From NCBI GenBank assembly GCA_023388195.1, contig JAEWGR010000127.1, positions 1 through 42,859 on the forward strand: DNA of 42,859 bases, read 5' to 3'. This document shows, piece after piece, positions 23,707 through 32,082 of this stretch. Source of the stretch: Bacillota bacterium. Its GTDB lineage: Bacteria > Bacillota > Negativicutes > Sporomusales > Sporomusaceae. The number at the start of each line of letters is the position of its first letter. Within the stretch, counting starts at the first letter, position 1. The position numbers and the translations under genes are program-made. The notes beneath the pieces are model-generated. The model ran no database searches. It was not told the DNA's origin and was given only the letters and a program-made list of their open reading frames with translations.

Positions 23707-24480
23707 GTGCTCAGCATTCAAAACCTGCATAAACAGTTTGGTACCCTTGTTGCCGTTAATAATCTGGAGCTGACCGTAGCTCCGGGTGAGACGGTGGTCA
23801 TTATGGGTCCGTCAGGCTGCGGCAAGTCAACCACAATCCGGATGATTAACAGATTGATTGAACCGGATAAAGGTGCCATTATGTTTGATAATGTCGATAT
23901 TACCCGCCTGGATGATGCTGGTCTGAGAGACATGCGTAAACGCATCGGGTATGTTTTTCAGCATTTTAATCTGATCCATCGTCTGAGTGCGATCGAGAAT
24001 GTGATGCTGGGCCTGGTCATGAGCGGCCAGTCGAAAGAGGAAGCCTATGCTAAAGCCCTGGCAGCCCTCAGCAAGGTCGGTATGGAACAGGCTATTGATC
24101 AGAAACCCGGTCAGTTATCGGGTGGCCAGCAGCAGCGGGTGGGTATTGCCCGGGCCCTGGCCTTTGAGCCGGAACTGATGCTGTGGGACGAGCCCACGGC
24201 CTCCCTTGATCCGATGCTGGTCAGGGAAGTGCTGATTGTCATGGAGGAACTGGCAAAATACCGGGCGGCCACTATGCTGGTGGTCACCCATGAGATTGCC
24301 TTTGCCTTACACGTGGCTGACCGCATCGTCCTCATGGAAAAAGGGGCGGTTGTCGAAACCGGGATACCCAGCCAGGTATTTGTTGAGCCAGTCTCTCATG
24401 TGGGCCGCCAATATAAGGAACTGATTGAGTATCAATTAAATACCAGTGCCAGCACGCTGGCCGGCAAACGTATTGCCTGA
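23707..24480 (+). CDS. ABC ATPase, partner of the preceding permease
   Basis: 257 residues from GTG 23707, five bases after GGGGGTGA. Walker A GPSGCGKST (34-42), signature 'LSGGQQQRVGIARAL', Walker B 'LMLWDEPTASLDP', switch 'VVTHEIAFALHVADRI'. By motif style it belongs with the amino-acid/phosphonate importer ATPases (GlnQ/PhnC-like) rather than with LolD or MlaF, although no substrate-binding protein or conventional importer permease is nearby. It is the last gene before a promoter for lpxC. Together with 21315-23690 it forms a compact two-gene system; the ATPase would be a homodimer. Confidence 0.9.
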   Translation: MLSIQNLHKQFGTLVAVNNLELTVAPGETVVIMGPSGCGKSTTIRMINRLIEPDKGAIMFDNVDITRLDDAGLRDMRKRIGYVFQHFNLIHRLSAIENVMLGLVMSGQSKEEAYAKALAALSKVGMEQAIDQKPGQLSGGQQQRVGIARALAFEPELMLWDEPTASLDPMLVREVLIVMEELAKYRAATMLVVTHEIAFALHVADRIVLMEKGAVVETGIPSQVFVEPVSHVGRQYKELIEYQLNTSASTLAGKRIA

Positions 24481-24503
24481 AAACCTCTGCCTAAATCTAA
24501 TAC

Positions 24504-24532
24504 TTGCACAAAGTGATAAATTCCTGTAAAAT
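24504..24532 (+). promoter_or_regulatory. Promoter of the lpxC-fabZ unit
   Basis: TTGCAC (24504-24509), a 17-base spacer and TAAAAT (24527-24532), 33 bases before the lpxC start. Confidence 0.62.
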
Positions 24533-24565
24533 TAATTGGAATTAGACAACTCAGGAGGAACCTTA

Positions 24566-25393
24566 ATGAACCGCCAAACCACACTGGCTTCGCCCGTGAC
24601 CTATACCGGCATTGGTCTGCATTCCGGACGGGACGTCACGATTACCCTGAAGCCGGCCCCGGCCGGCACCGGCATTGTTTTCGTCCGTACCGACCTGGCC
24701 GGTTTGCCACAGGTGGCAGCCCGGGCTGCCAATGTAACCAATACGATGCGGGCTACTACCCTGGAACAGGGAGCAGCCAAGGTTTTTACTGTAGAACACC
24801 TGCTGGCCGCTTTTTATGCTATGGGGCTTGATAATTGTCTTGTAGAAATATCTTCGGTTGAGCCGCCGGTTGCCGATGGCAGTTCCCTGCCTTTTCTGAC
24901 CCTGATCGAAGCGGCAGGCATTGTCTGCCAACCGGAACTGCGCCAGCCGCCGCTTGTTATTCAGAACGCTATTACTGTGCGTTATCCTGACAAATTTATT
25001 ACCATCTTACCTTATGACGGATTTCGCATTACCTTTACCTCAATAAACCCCCATCCCCTGCTGGGTGTTCAGTTTGGCGACTATGAGATTACTCCTGACG
25101 TTTTTGCCCGGGATTTGGCTCCTGCCCGCACCATCGGCTTTATGCACGAGGTCGCGGCCCTTCAGGCCCAGGGACTGGCCCTGGGGGGAAACCTGGAGAA
25201 TGCAGTTGTATATGATGACAATCGCTGTTTAACGCCGCTCCGGTTCCCGGATGAACTGGTCCGGCATAAAATTCTGGATGTGATTGGCGATTTGGCGCTG
25301 GCTGGCCGGATAAAGGGCCATGTTATTGCGGTAAAGTCCAGCCATGAGCTAAATACCACACTGGCGAAACAGATTATAAAAACAATGGCTTAA
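24566..25393 (+). CDS. lpxC: LpxC, UDP-3-O-acyl-GlcNAc deacetylase
   Basis: 275 residues from ATG 24566, seven bases after AGGAGGA. The zinc-binding and catalytic residues are visible: Glu77-His78 in 'TVEHLLAAFYAMGLDN' and His234/Asp238 in 'RHKILDVIGDLAL', with the same spacing as His238/Asp242 of E. coli LpxC. 'TGIGLHSGRDV' opens the first domain. The enzyme performs the first committed step of lipid A synthesis in the cytoplasm. It has its own promoter, so the commitment step may be controlled separately from lpxA downstream. It is somewhat shorter than E. coli LpxC (305). Confidence 0.96.
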   Translation: MNRQTTLASPVTYTGIGLHSGRDVTITLKPAPAGTGIVFVRTDLAGLPQVAARAANVTNTMRATTLEQGAAKVFTVEHLLAAFYAMGLDNCLVEISSVEPPVADGSSLPFLTLIEAAGIVCQPELRQPPLVIQNAITVRYPDKFITILPYDGFRITFTSINPHPLLGVQFGDYEITPDVFARDLAPARTIGFMHEVAALQAQGLALGGNLENAVVYDDNRCLTPLRFPDELVRHKILDVIGDLALAGRIKGHVIAVKSSHELNTTLAKQIIKTMA

Positions 25394-25429
25394 TGCAAGT
25401 ATGTGATTGATATGAGGAGGCGCTTTCCC

Positions 25430-25861
25430 ATGATTCTGAACGCAACTGAGATTCAAGCGATTATTCCGCACCGGTATCCAATGCTGTTAGTTGACCGTAT
25501 CATTGAACTTGAGCCAATGAAACGGGCCGTAGGGATAAAAAATGTAACCATGAATGAACATTTTTTTATGGGCCACTTCCCGGAACGGCCGGTTATGCCC
25601 GGGGTACTCATCTTAGAGGCCATGGCGCAGGTAGGCGGGGTTGCCATGCTCTACCCGGAAGAATACCGGGGCAAACTGGCTCTGTTCGGGAGCATGGACA
25701 GGGTTAAATTCAGGCGGCCGGTGACGCCTGGCGACCAGCTGTACATGGTGGCTGAAATCATCAAACTGCGCGGCGCAGCCGGCAAACTGTGGGCTGAGGC
25801 TTTTGTCGACGGCCAGGTGGTGGCGGAGGCGGAATTTATGTTTGCGCTTACCTCCAGATGA
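25430..25861 (+). CDS. fabZ: FabZ, 3-hydroxyacyl-ACP dehydratase
   Basis: 143 residues from ATG 25430, nine bases after AGGAGG; an in-frame ATG further upstream lacks a site. The hot-dog fold has catalytic His49 in 'MGHFPERPVMPGVL' and Glu63 in 'LILEAMAQVGG'. FabZ dehydrates 3-hydroxyacyl-ACP for fatty-acid elongation and thereby competes with LpxA and LpxD for the same substrate. Its position between lpxC and lpxA is conserved in many diderms. The stop codon lies inside the left arm of a small inverted repeat. Confidence 0.95.
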   Translation: MILNATEIQAIIPHRYPMLLVDRIIELEPMKRAVGIKNVTMNEHFFMGHFPERPVMPGVLILEAMAQVGGVAMLYPEEYRGKLALFGSMDRVKFRRPVTPGDQLYMVAEIIKLRGAAGKLWAEAFVDGQVVAEAEFMFALTSR

Positions 25862-25889
25862 TATTACGTTTAGATAATGTCCGTAATAT
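25861..25889 (+). other. Small inverted repeat at the fabZ stop
   Basis: ATATTACG (25861-25868) and CGTAATAT (25882-25889) form an 8-bp stem with a 13-base loop. It is AT-rich and lacks a T tract, so it is not a convincing terminator; it could stabilise the lpxC-fabZ transcript end. Confidence 0.4.
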
Positions 25890-25947
25890 TGATATAATTA
25901 CTGATAACCGGATGATAATCTGCAGTAATGCATGTATTTGAGTAATT

Positions 25948-26005
25948 TAGTCGAAATATACCTGTATTTCGCATGTCATATTTCGACTATTGAGTCGGAA
26001 TATAT
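25948..26005 (+). promoter_or_regulatory. Inverted-repeat operator candidate upstream of lpxA
   Basis: TAGTCGAAATAT (25948-25959) and its exact reverse complement ATATTTCGACTA (25978-25989) are separated by 18 bases. A third related copy, AGTCGGAATATAT, starts at 25993. A possible weak promoter overlaps the right part (TATAAC at 26005-26010). The AT-rich 208-base gap between fabZ and lpxA, in a cluster where gaps are usually below 50 bases, supports a regulatory role. Confidence 0.5.
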
Positions 26006-26069
26006 ATAACAATAAATGGCATACGGGATCTGATTATATAGTTCTAATTTAGTAGGGAGTTGATCTGAT

Positions 26070-26891
26070 ATGAAACCGGAATCGGTTGTAATACCGTTAC
26101 GTAAAATACACGAAACTGCAGTCGTCCATCCTAGTGCCCGTATCGGCAAAGACGTGGAGATTGGGCCATATGCCGTTATTGGGGAACATGTCCTGATCGG
26201 GGACGGCACCAAGATTGGTGCGCATGTAGTGGTTGACGGCTGGACAAGTATCGGCCGCAATTGCGTTATCCATCCCAGCGCATCGATTGGCGGCGAGCCG
26301 CAGGATCTGAAATTCCGTGGCGAAAAAAGTTATGTCTTTATTGGTGATAACACCAAAATCCGTGAGTTTGCAACAATTAACCGCGCCACCGGTGAAGGGG
26401 AAGAGACTCGGGTTGGTTCAGATTGTCTGTTGATGGCTTACACCCATGTGGCTCATAACTGCATTGTCGGCAATCATGTTATTATGTCGAATGCGGCTAC
26501 CCTGGCCGGTCATGTTGTCGTGGAAGACCGGGCTGTGATCGGCGGCCTGGCCGGAGTTCACCAGTTCGTAAAGATTGGTCGTAATGCCATGGTCGGCGGT
26601 GCTTCGAAAGTAGTACAGGACATTCCGCCGTTTGTTATTGTTGACGGCCATCCGGCCAAGGTCTGCGGCCTCAACAGCGTGGGTATCTCCCGTGCTGGCA
26701 TGAGCGAGGTTGCCCGCCGCAATCTGAAAAAAGCCTACAAGATTTTGTATCGTTCCGGTCTCAGCCTGGCCCAGGCCATTGCGGTTATGGAGCAGGACCT
26801 CGAATCCTGTGAGGAAGTGGAGCATATGCTGCGGTTTCTCCGAAATGCGGAACGCGGAATTTGCCGTGGCCGCAGAGATCTTAACGACTAA
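26070..26891 (+). CDS. lpxA: LpxA, acyl-ACP:UDP-GlcNAc O-acyltransferase
   Basis: 273 residues from ATG 26070 behind an AGGGAG site. Left-handed beta-helix of hexapeptide repeats from 'VHPSARIGKDVEIGPYAVIG' (~19) to ~195. 'HVAHNC' with His126 and His129 matches the catalytic His122/His125 pair of E. coli. Further signatures are 'GEPQDLKF' and 'GLAGVHQFVKIG'. The C-terminal helical domain (~200-273) carries 'GLNSVGISRAGM'. It adds the first 3-hydroxyacyl chain to UDP-GlcNAc, the entry reaction of lipid A synthesis. It appears to start a new unit running through lpxI, lpxB, msbA and onward. Confidence 0.96.
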   Translation: MKPESVVIPLRKIHETAVVHPSARIGKDVEIGPYAVIGEHVLIGDGTKIGAHVVVDGWTSIGRNCVIHPSASIGGEPQDLKFRGEKSYVFIGDNTKIREFATINRATGEGEETRVGSDCLLMAYTHVAHNCIVGNHVIMSNAATLAGHVVVEDRAVIGGLAGVHQFVKIGRNAMVGGASKVVQDIPPFVIVDGHPAKVCGLNSVGISRAGMSEVARRNLKKAYKILYRSGLSLAQAIAVMEQDLESCEEVEHMLRFLRNAERGICRGRRDLND

Positions 26892-26959
26892 CTGTGTATA
26901 GCCGGGCGCTGCTTGGCAAAACCTATAACAGACAGAAGCCTTAACAGGATAACGAACGT

Positions 26960-26981
26960 GCAGGCGGTCATCCGCGCCTGC
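26960..26981 (+). other. Stem-loop just before lpxI
   Basis: GCAGGCG (26960-26966) and CGCCTGC (26975-26981) form a 7-bp GC-rich stem with an 8-base loop, ending five bases before the AAGGTGGG ribosome-binding site of lpxI. Without a T tract it is more likely to affect translation or RNA stability than to terminate. Confidence 0.45.
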
Positions 26982-27001
26982 TACATAAGGTGGGAATCAG
27001 T

Positions 27002-27808
27002 ATGAATACGATAGGACTTATTGCCGGTGTTGGCCGGTTGCCGGTTGAATTTGCCCGTGCCGCTCGCGGCATGGGCTTTGCCGTGGTCGCAATTGCCGTT
27101 GCGCCTGGTGTCGACAGTGAGCTGGCCCGGATTGCCGGTACATATTATACAGTGGGTCTGGGCGAACTGGATAGACTGCTAACGATTGTGAAACAGGAAG
27201 CGGTGTCCCAGATTACCATGCTGGGCAAGGTCACGAAAGAGCATCTGTTTAGCGGCGCGGCCCAGCCTGATGCCCGGATGCGACAGCTGCTGGCCGGACT
27301 CCCCGATCTTAATGATGATACCGTTATGCTGGCCTTGGTGCGGGAGTTTGCCGGCGAAGGCATAGGGGTTCTGGATCAGACCCAGCTCATCCGGCAATTA
27401 ATGCCGGCAGCAGGGGTACTGACCCAACGCCAGCCAACCCCGGCTGAACAGGCCGATATGGAATATGGTCTGGCGATGGCCAGGCAAATTGGCGGCCTGG
27501 ATATTGGCCAGACTGTGGTGGTAAAAAACCGGGCCGTACTGGCGGTCGAAGCCATTGAGGGCACCGATGCCTGCATTCGCCGCGGTGGCCAGTTGGGCCG
27601 GGGTGGGGCGATTGTTGCCAAAGCCGCCAAGCCCAGCCAGGATCCACGGTTTGATGTGCCCAGCGTGGGGCCTGATACCCTGCAGGCTATGATTGAAACC
27701 GGTGCAGTCGCCCTGGTGATCGAGGCCGGCAAAACGCTGGTGGTAGATAAACAGCAGGTAGTGGCACTGGCGGACAGTAATGGGATTGCCATTTCCGCCC
27801 TAAGTTAA
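27002..27808 (+). CDS. lpxI: LpxI, UDP-2,3-diacylglucosamine pyrophosphatase
   Basis: 268 residues from ATG 27002, seven bases after AAGGTGGG. The N-terminal domain starts 'IGLIAGVGRLPVEFARAARG'. The C-terminal DUF1009 domain carries 'EGTDACIRRGGQLGRGGAIV' and 'KPSQDPRFDVPSVGPDTL', the conserved LpxI region that binds substrate and metal. It hydrolyses UDP-diacylglucosamine to lipid X and UMP. It replaces LpxH of enterobacteria; no LpxH-like metallophosphatase is present here. It sits 19 bases before lpxB, whose enzyme uses its product. Confidence 0.94.
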   Translation: MNTIGLIAGVGRLPVEFARAARGMGFAVVAIAVAPGVDSELARIAGTYYTVGLGELDRLLTIVKQEAVSQITMLGKVTKEHLFSGAAQPDARMRQLLAGLPDLNDDTVMLALVREFAGEGIGVLDQTQLIRQLMPAAGVLTQRQPTPAEQADMEYGLAMARQIGGLDIGQTVVVKNRAVLAVEAIEGTDACIRRGGQLGRGGAIVAKAAKPSQDPRFDVPSVGPDTLQAMIETGAVALVIEAGKTLVVDKQQVVALADSNGIAISALS

Positions 27809-27827
27809 CTGCGGCAGGAGGAACCTC

Positions 27828-28979
27828 ATGAAAATTATGCTCTCTGTTGGTGAGGCATCAGGTGATTTGCATGGAGCGAGTGTGGCTAACGCCCTGAAAC
27901 TTTTGCAGCCTGATATTGAACTATTTGGGATGGGCGGCAAGGCAATGCAGGCCGCCGGTGTTGATGTTGTTTATGATATTGCCGGCCTGGGCGTGATTGG
28001 ATTTGTTGAGGTTATAAAAAATCTGGGCAAATTGTTTGCCTTGCGCGACAACCTTGCTGCCCTTATGGACAAAGAACAACCGGATGCACTTGTCATTATT
28101 GACTATCCGGAATTTAATATGAGACTGGCGAAGATTGCCAAACAAAAAGGTATCCCGGTAATATCGTATATCAGCCCGTCGGCCTGGGCCTGGCGCCGGG
28201 GGCGGGCCCGGGATGTGGCCGGCATTGTCAGTAAGGTAGCCGCCATTTTTCCTTTTGAAGCAGATGTATACCGTGAGGCTGGCGCTGATGTCACTTTTGT
28301 CGGCCATCCCCTGGTCGATATCGTACAACCGGCCCTCAGCAAAGAGGAGGCATACCGGTTTTTTGCCGCTCACTCAGAGCGGCCGCTGGTGCTGTTGATG
28401 CCAGGCAGCAGGCAGCAGGAAATCGAAACCTTGCTCCCGGTCATGCTGTCCGCTTGTGAATTGATTGTCGAAAAACTGCCCGACTGTCAGTTTTATCTGC
28501 CGGTAGCCTCGACAATTTCCCGGGAAATACTGCAAACAATGCTTGCCGGCTATTCGGTTCAGGTTACCCTGACCAGTGAATATACGTATGACCTAATGGG
28601 CCTGGCTGATGCCGCGATCGCGGCATCAGGCACCGCGACCCTGGAAACCTCCCTGATGGGGGCGCCTACCGTCATTCTCTACCGGATGGCGCCGCTGACC
28701 TATCTTCTGGGCAAACTCCTGGTCAAAATACCGGACATTGGGCTGCCGAACATTGTTGCCGGGCGGAGAATTGTACCGGAATTGCTGCAGGCGGCCGTGA
28801 CGCCTGATGCTATTGCGTCGGAAACAGTCAGGCTGATTGCCGAACCGGCGGTCAGAAACCAGGTGTTAGCCGATCTGGCCGAGGTAAAAGCAAAACTTGG
28901 ACAAACCGGCGCTGTAAAAAGAGTGGCTGAGGTCATACTGGAAGTAGCGTCCCGATCAACGAGCGAGGTATCTACATGA
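27828..28979 (+). CDS. lpxB: LpxB, lipid-A-disaccharide synthase
   Basis: 383 residues from ATG 27828, six bases after AGGAGG; typical length. GT19 family features: 'VGEASGDLHGASVA' (~5-18), 'SPSAWAWRRGRARDV', 'VGHPLVD', 'LMPGSRQQEIETLLPVM' and 'ASGTATLETSLMGAPTVILY'. It joins lipid X to UDP-diacylglucosamine at the inner face of the inner membrane. Its stop overlaps the next start (ATGA at 28976-28979), coupling it to the flippase gene. Confidence 0.96.
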   Translation: MKIMLSVGEASGDLHGASVANALKLLQPDIELFGMGGKAMQAAGVDVVYDIAGLGVIGFVEVIKNLGKLFALRDNLAALMDKEQPDALVIIDYPEFNMRLAKIAKQKGIPVISYISPSAWAWRRGRARDVAGIVSKVAAIFPFEADVYREAGADVTFVGHPLVDIVQPALSKEEAYRFFAAHSERPLVLLMPGSRQQEIETLLPVMLSACELIVEKLPDCQFYLPVASTISREILQTMLAGYSVQVTLTSEYTYDLMGLADAAIAASGTATLETSLMGAPTVILYRMAPLTYLLGKLLVKIPDIGLPNIVAGRRIVPELLQAAVTPDAIASETVRLIAEPAVRNQVLADLAEVKAKLGQTGAVKRVAEVILEVASRSTSEVST

Positions 28980-30700
28980 AACTTTACCTGCGACTGTTAT
29001 ATTATATTAAACCCTATATGCCCCGGTTTATCGTGGCCGTCATCTGTATTTTGCTGGCGTCTGGCGCCAATCTGGTTATTCCCTGGATTATTCAAAATGT
29101 GATCGACGATGTGCTGGCTGCCAAAGACATGCAGATGCTTGATACCATTGCCCTTGGTATCGTGGCTGTGTATTTGCTGCGCGGCTTTTTCTTTTTTGGT
29201 CAGACCTATCTGATGTCGTACATCGGGCAGAAAGTAGTTATTGATATCCGCGAAGCCGTGTACCGGCATTTACAGCGGTTGTCCCTGTCGTATTATGAGA
29301 AACGGCAGACCGGCACGATTATGAGCTATATAACCAATGATGTGGCCGCCCTGCAAAATGCCCTTGTGGACAGTGTGATCGAGGCGGTAACGGAGTCGGC
29401 CGTACTTATCGGCTCGATGGCGGCCATGTTTTATATCCACTGGAAATTGTCCCTGCTGACCTTTATTACCCTGCCACTGGTAGCCCAGGCTATCAATATT
29501 TTTGGCAAACGCCTGCGCAGTGCCAGCCGGGTCATGCAGGAACGGGCGGCCGATATTACCTCCGTTTTGCAGGAGTCGATCTCTGCTGTCCGGGTCATCA
29601 AGTCCTTTGTCCGGGAAGATTACGAAATCAGCCGTTTCAGCCGGCAGAACTTTTCCAATTTCCGGGCCCAGATGAAAACGGCCCAGCTTGGTGCTACTTT
29701 AACACCGATTGTTGAGTTTCTGGGGGCCATCGGCGTTACCATCATCATCTGGTACGGCGGCCGCGAGGTTATCAATGGCCAGCTTACGGCCGGAGCGCTT
29801 ATTGCGTTTCTGATTTATGTGGTAAATATCACTAATCCCATCAAACGCCTGAGCCGTGTTTACGGCAATATCCAGCGGGCGCTGGCAGCCGCGCAGCGGG
29901 TGTTTGACGTGCTGGACACAGAGCCGGAAATTCAGGATATGCCGGGGGCGAAAACGCTGCCGGCCATTACCGGCCGGGTCGCATTTGAACATGTAACCTT
30001 CTCCTATAAACCGGGAGAAGTGGCGCTGGATGATATTTCTCTGGTAGCCGAGCCGGGACAAATGATTGCAATTGTTGGCCCAAGCGGCGCCGGTAAAACG
30101 ACCATTGCCAACCTGATCCCCCGCTTTTATAGCCCCGAAGGCGGCCTCATTACCATTGACGGCTATGATATTAAGACAGTCACACTGCAGTCGCTGCGGG
30201 AACAAATCGGAATAGTGCCGCAGGAAACAGTCCTGTTTAACGGCACCGTTTATGATAATATCCTCTATGGCGACCTGGAAGCGACTCGGGAAGAGATTAT
30301 TACGGCGGCACAAGCTGCCAATGCCCATGATTTTATTATGGCAATGCCTGAACAGTACGACACCCAGATTGGGGAGCGAGGCTCCAAGCTTTCCGGCGGG
30401 CAGCGTCAGCGGGTGGCGATTGCCAGGGCGATTCTCAAAAATCCGCGGGTACTGATTCTGGATGAAGCGACGTCCGCCCTGGATGCGGAAAGTGAACAAC
30501 TGGTGCAGGGAGCCCTGGACCGGCTGATGATCGGCCGCACCTCTTTTGTCATTGCCCACCGCCTGTCAACAGTACAGCGGGCCGACCTCATCCTGGTTAT
30601 GGACAAAGGCCGCATTGTCGAGCGCGGTTCCCATACCGAGCTCATCGCCGGCGGCGGCCTGTACCGTAAATTATACCAGGTTCAGTTTGCCGACAAGTAA
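28976..30700 (+). CDS. msbA: MsbA-like lipid A exporter ATPase
   Basis: 574 residues, the standard half-transporter size. An N-terminal six-helix exporter domain (~1-310) includes 'LSLSYYEKRQTGTIMSYITN' and 'SAVRVIKSFVRE'. The C-terminal ATPase has Walker A GPSGAGKTT (368-376), signature 'LSGGQRQRVAIARAI', Walker B 'VLILDEATSALD' and the switch 'VIAHRLSTVQRAD'. As a homodimer it would flip Kdo-lipid A or core LPS to the outer leaflet of the inner membrane. The assignment among many exporters of this type rests on its place between lpxB and waaA with coupled translation. Confidence 0.93.
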   Translation: MKLYLRLLYYIKPYMPRFIVAVICILLASGANLVIPWIIQNVIDDVLAAKDMQMLDTIALGIVAVYLLRGFFFFGQTYLMSYIGQKVVIDIREAVYRHLQRLSLSYYEKRQTGTIMSYITNDVAALQNALVDSVIEAVTESAVLIGSMAAMFYIHWKLSLLTFITLPLVAQAINIFGKRLRSASRVMQERAADITSVLQESISAVRVIKSFVREDYEISRFSRQNFSNFRAQMKTAQLGATLTPIVEFLGAIGVTIIIWYGGREVINGQLTAGALIAFLIYVVNITNPIKRLSRVYGNIQRALAAAQRVFDVLDTEPEIQDMPGAKTLPAITGRVAFEHVTFSYKPGEVALDDISLVAEPGQMIAIVGPSGAGKTTIANLIPRFYSPEGGLITIDGYDIKTVTLQSLREQIGIVPQETVLFNGTVYDNILYGDLEATREEIITAAQAANAHDFIMAMPEQYDTQIGERGSKLSGGQRQRVAIARAILKNPRVLILDEATSALDAESEQLVQGALDRLMIGRTSFVIAHRLSTVQRADLILVMDKGRIVERGSHTELIAGGGLYRKLYQVQFADK

Positions 30701-30745
30701 AGCCAATGGTGCCAATAACGTGAATTCCAATAAAGAGGTAGCGAC

Positions 30746-32059
30746 ATGTACTTTATCTACAATATCCTGGCCGTGATTCTGGTAATCCTGGCCTTGCCGG
30801 TTTTTGCCGTAAGGACCTTTCAGGAAAAAGGGTTTGCCGAACGCCTGAAACAGAGCCTGGGCTGGCTGCCGGCAGCGACAATTTGCAAACTGGCCGGCAA
30901 GGACGTTATCTGGCTGCATGCTGCCTCAGTCGGTGAAATTGTGGCGGCCAGTCCGATTGTCAAGGAGATTCGCCATGAACTGCCCGGCATACCGGTTCTG
31001 GTATCGGTTGTTACCGCGTCCGGCTATGATATGGCCAAACGGATTATTCCCGAGGCTGACGGGGTAATCTTTATGCCGCTGGACCTGCCCTGGCTCAGCC
31101 GGTCTGTCATTACGCGGATCCGTCCGCGGGTATTTCTGCTTGTTGAAACCGAGTTATGGCCTAACTTCCTGAAAGCGGCCAGGGAATTGAATATTCCTGT
31201 CATGATGGTTAACGGCCGCATCAGTGAAAAAAGCCTGGGCCGCTACTCCTATTTTAAAGGTGTCTTAAAAGAGATGCTGGACACTATTGTGAAATTTTGC
31301 ATGCAATCTACTATTGATGCTCAATATATTACCAAGCTGGGCGCTGATCCTGACCGGATCGTGGTCACCGGCAACACCAAATTTGACCAGAGCTATACCA
31401 AGCTGGGGGCTGACGAAAAGGCCTCATTACATCAGGCCCTGCACCTGCGCAGTCCCGGCAGGGTTCTTGTGGCTGGCAGTACTCATAAAGGGGAAGAAGA
31501 ACTGCTGCTGACTGCTTTTACCCGGGTTATTGCCGAATTTTCTGATACCCAGCTGATTATCGCCCCCCGTGATATCCAACGGGCCGGTGAAATAGCCGAG
31601 CTGGCCGCTAAATACAACTTTACCGCCGCCCGGCGGACAAAGCTGGCCGGCAGCGCAACCAGCGATTTTAGTCATGTGATTATTATCGACACCATCGGCG
31701 AACTGGGTAAAATCTACGGTGTTGCCGATATTGTATACATTGGCGGCAGCCTGATTGCCCACGGCGGGCATAACCTGCTAGAGCCTGCCGCCCATGGCAA
31801 GCCGATTTTGACTGGCCCGCATATGTTCAATTTTAAAGACACCTATGCCCTGCTGTCAGGCCGGAATGCCTGCCAGACGGTCAGGGGCAGTGACAGTCTG
31901 GCCGCGGCGCTGCTCACGCTGTTAAAGAATCCGGCAGCTGCCCGGCAAATGGGCGATGAGGCTCTGGCCATTATCAAAGAAAATCAGGGCGCTGCCCGGA
32001 AAAGCGCTGTTTATTTGAAAGAAGTGTTGCAGGCCAATGGCTCACTGCAAACGAACTAA
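30746..32059 (+). CDS. waaA: WaaA/KdtA, Kdo transferase
   Basis: 437 residues from ATG 30746, behind AAGAGGT. An N-terminal membrane anchor (~3-24) precedes a GT30/GT-B fold: 'WLHAASVGEIVAASPIVKEI' with the catalytic Glu in 'SVGE', 'FLLVETELWPNFL', 'VTGNTKFDQ', 'AGSTHKGEEELLL' and the nucleotide-binding 'GGSLIAHGGHNLLEPAAHGK'. It transfers one or more Kdo residues from CMP-Kdo to the lipid A precursor. CMP-Kdo comes from kdsB about 1.2 kb downstream. Mono- or bifunctionality cannot be read from the sequence. Confidence 0.95.
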   Translation: MYFIYNILAVILVILALPVFAVRTFQEKGFAERLKQSLGWLPAATICKLAGKDVIWLHAASVGEIVAASPIVKEIRHELPGIPVLVSVVTASGYDMAKRIIPEADGVIFMPLDLPWLSRSVITRIRPRVFLLVETELWPNFLKAARELNIPVMMVNGRISEKSLGRYSYFKGVLKEMLDTIVKFCMQSTIDAQYITKLGADPDRIVVTGNTKFDQSYTKLGADEKASLHQALHLRSPGRVLVAGSTHKGEEELLLTAFTRVIAEFSDTQLIIAPRDIQRAGEIAELAAKYNFTAARRTKLAGSATSDFSHVIIIDTIGELGKIYGVADIVYIGGSLIAHGGHNLLEPAAHGKPILTGPHMFNFKDTYALLSGRNACQTVRGSDSLAAALLTLLKNPAAARQMGDEALAIIKENQGAARKSAVYLKEVLQANGSLQTN

Positions 32060-32082
32060 CAGGCGAAAAGGCGGAACACCAT

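Noticed and set aside
23707..24480. Naming the ATPase as LolD, PhnC or GlnQ
   Set aside because: Motifs are shared by many ABC ATPases and the partner permease fits none of these systems convincingly.
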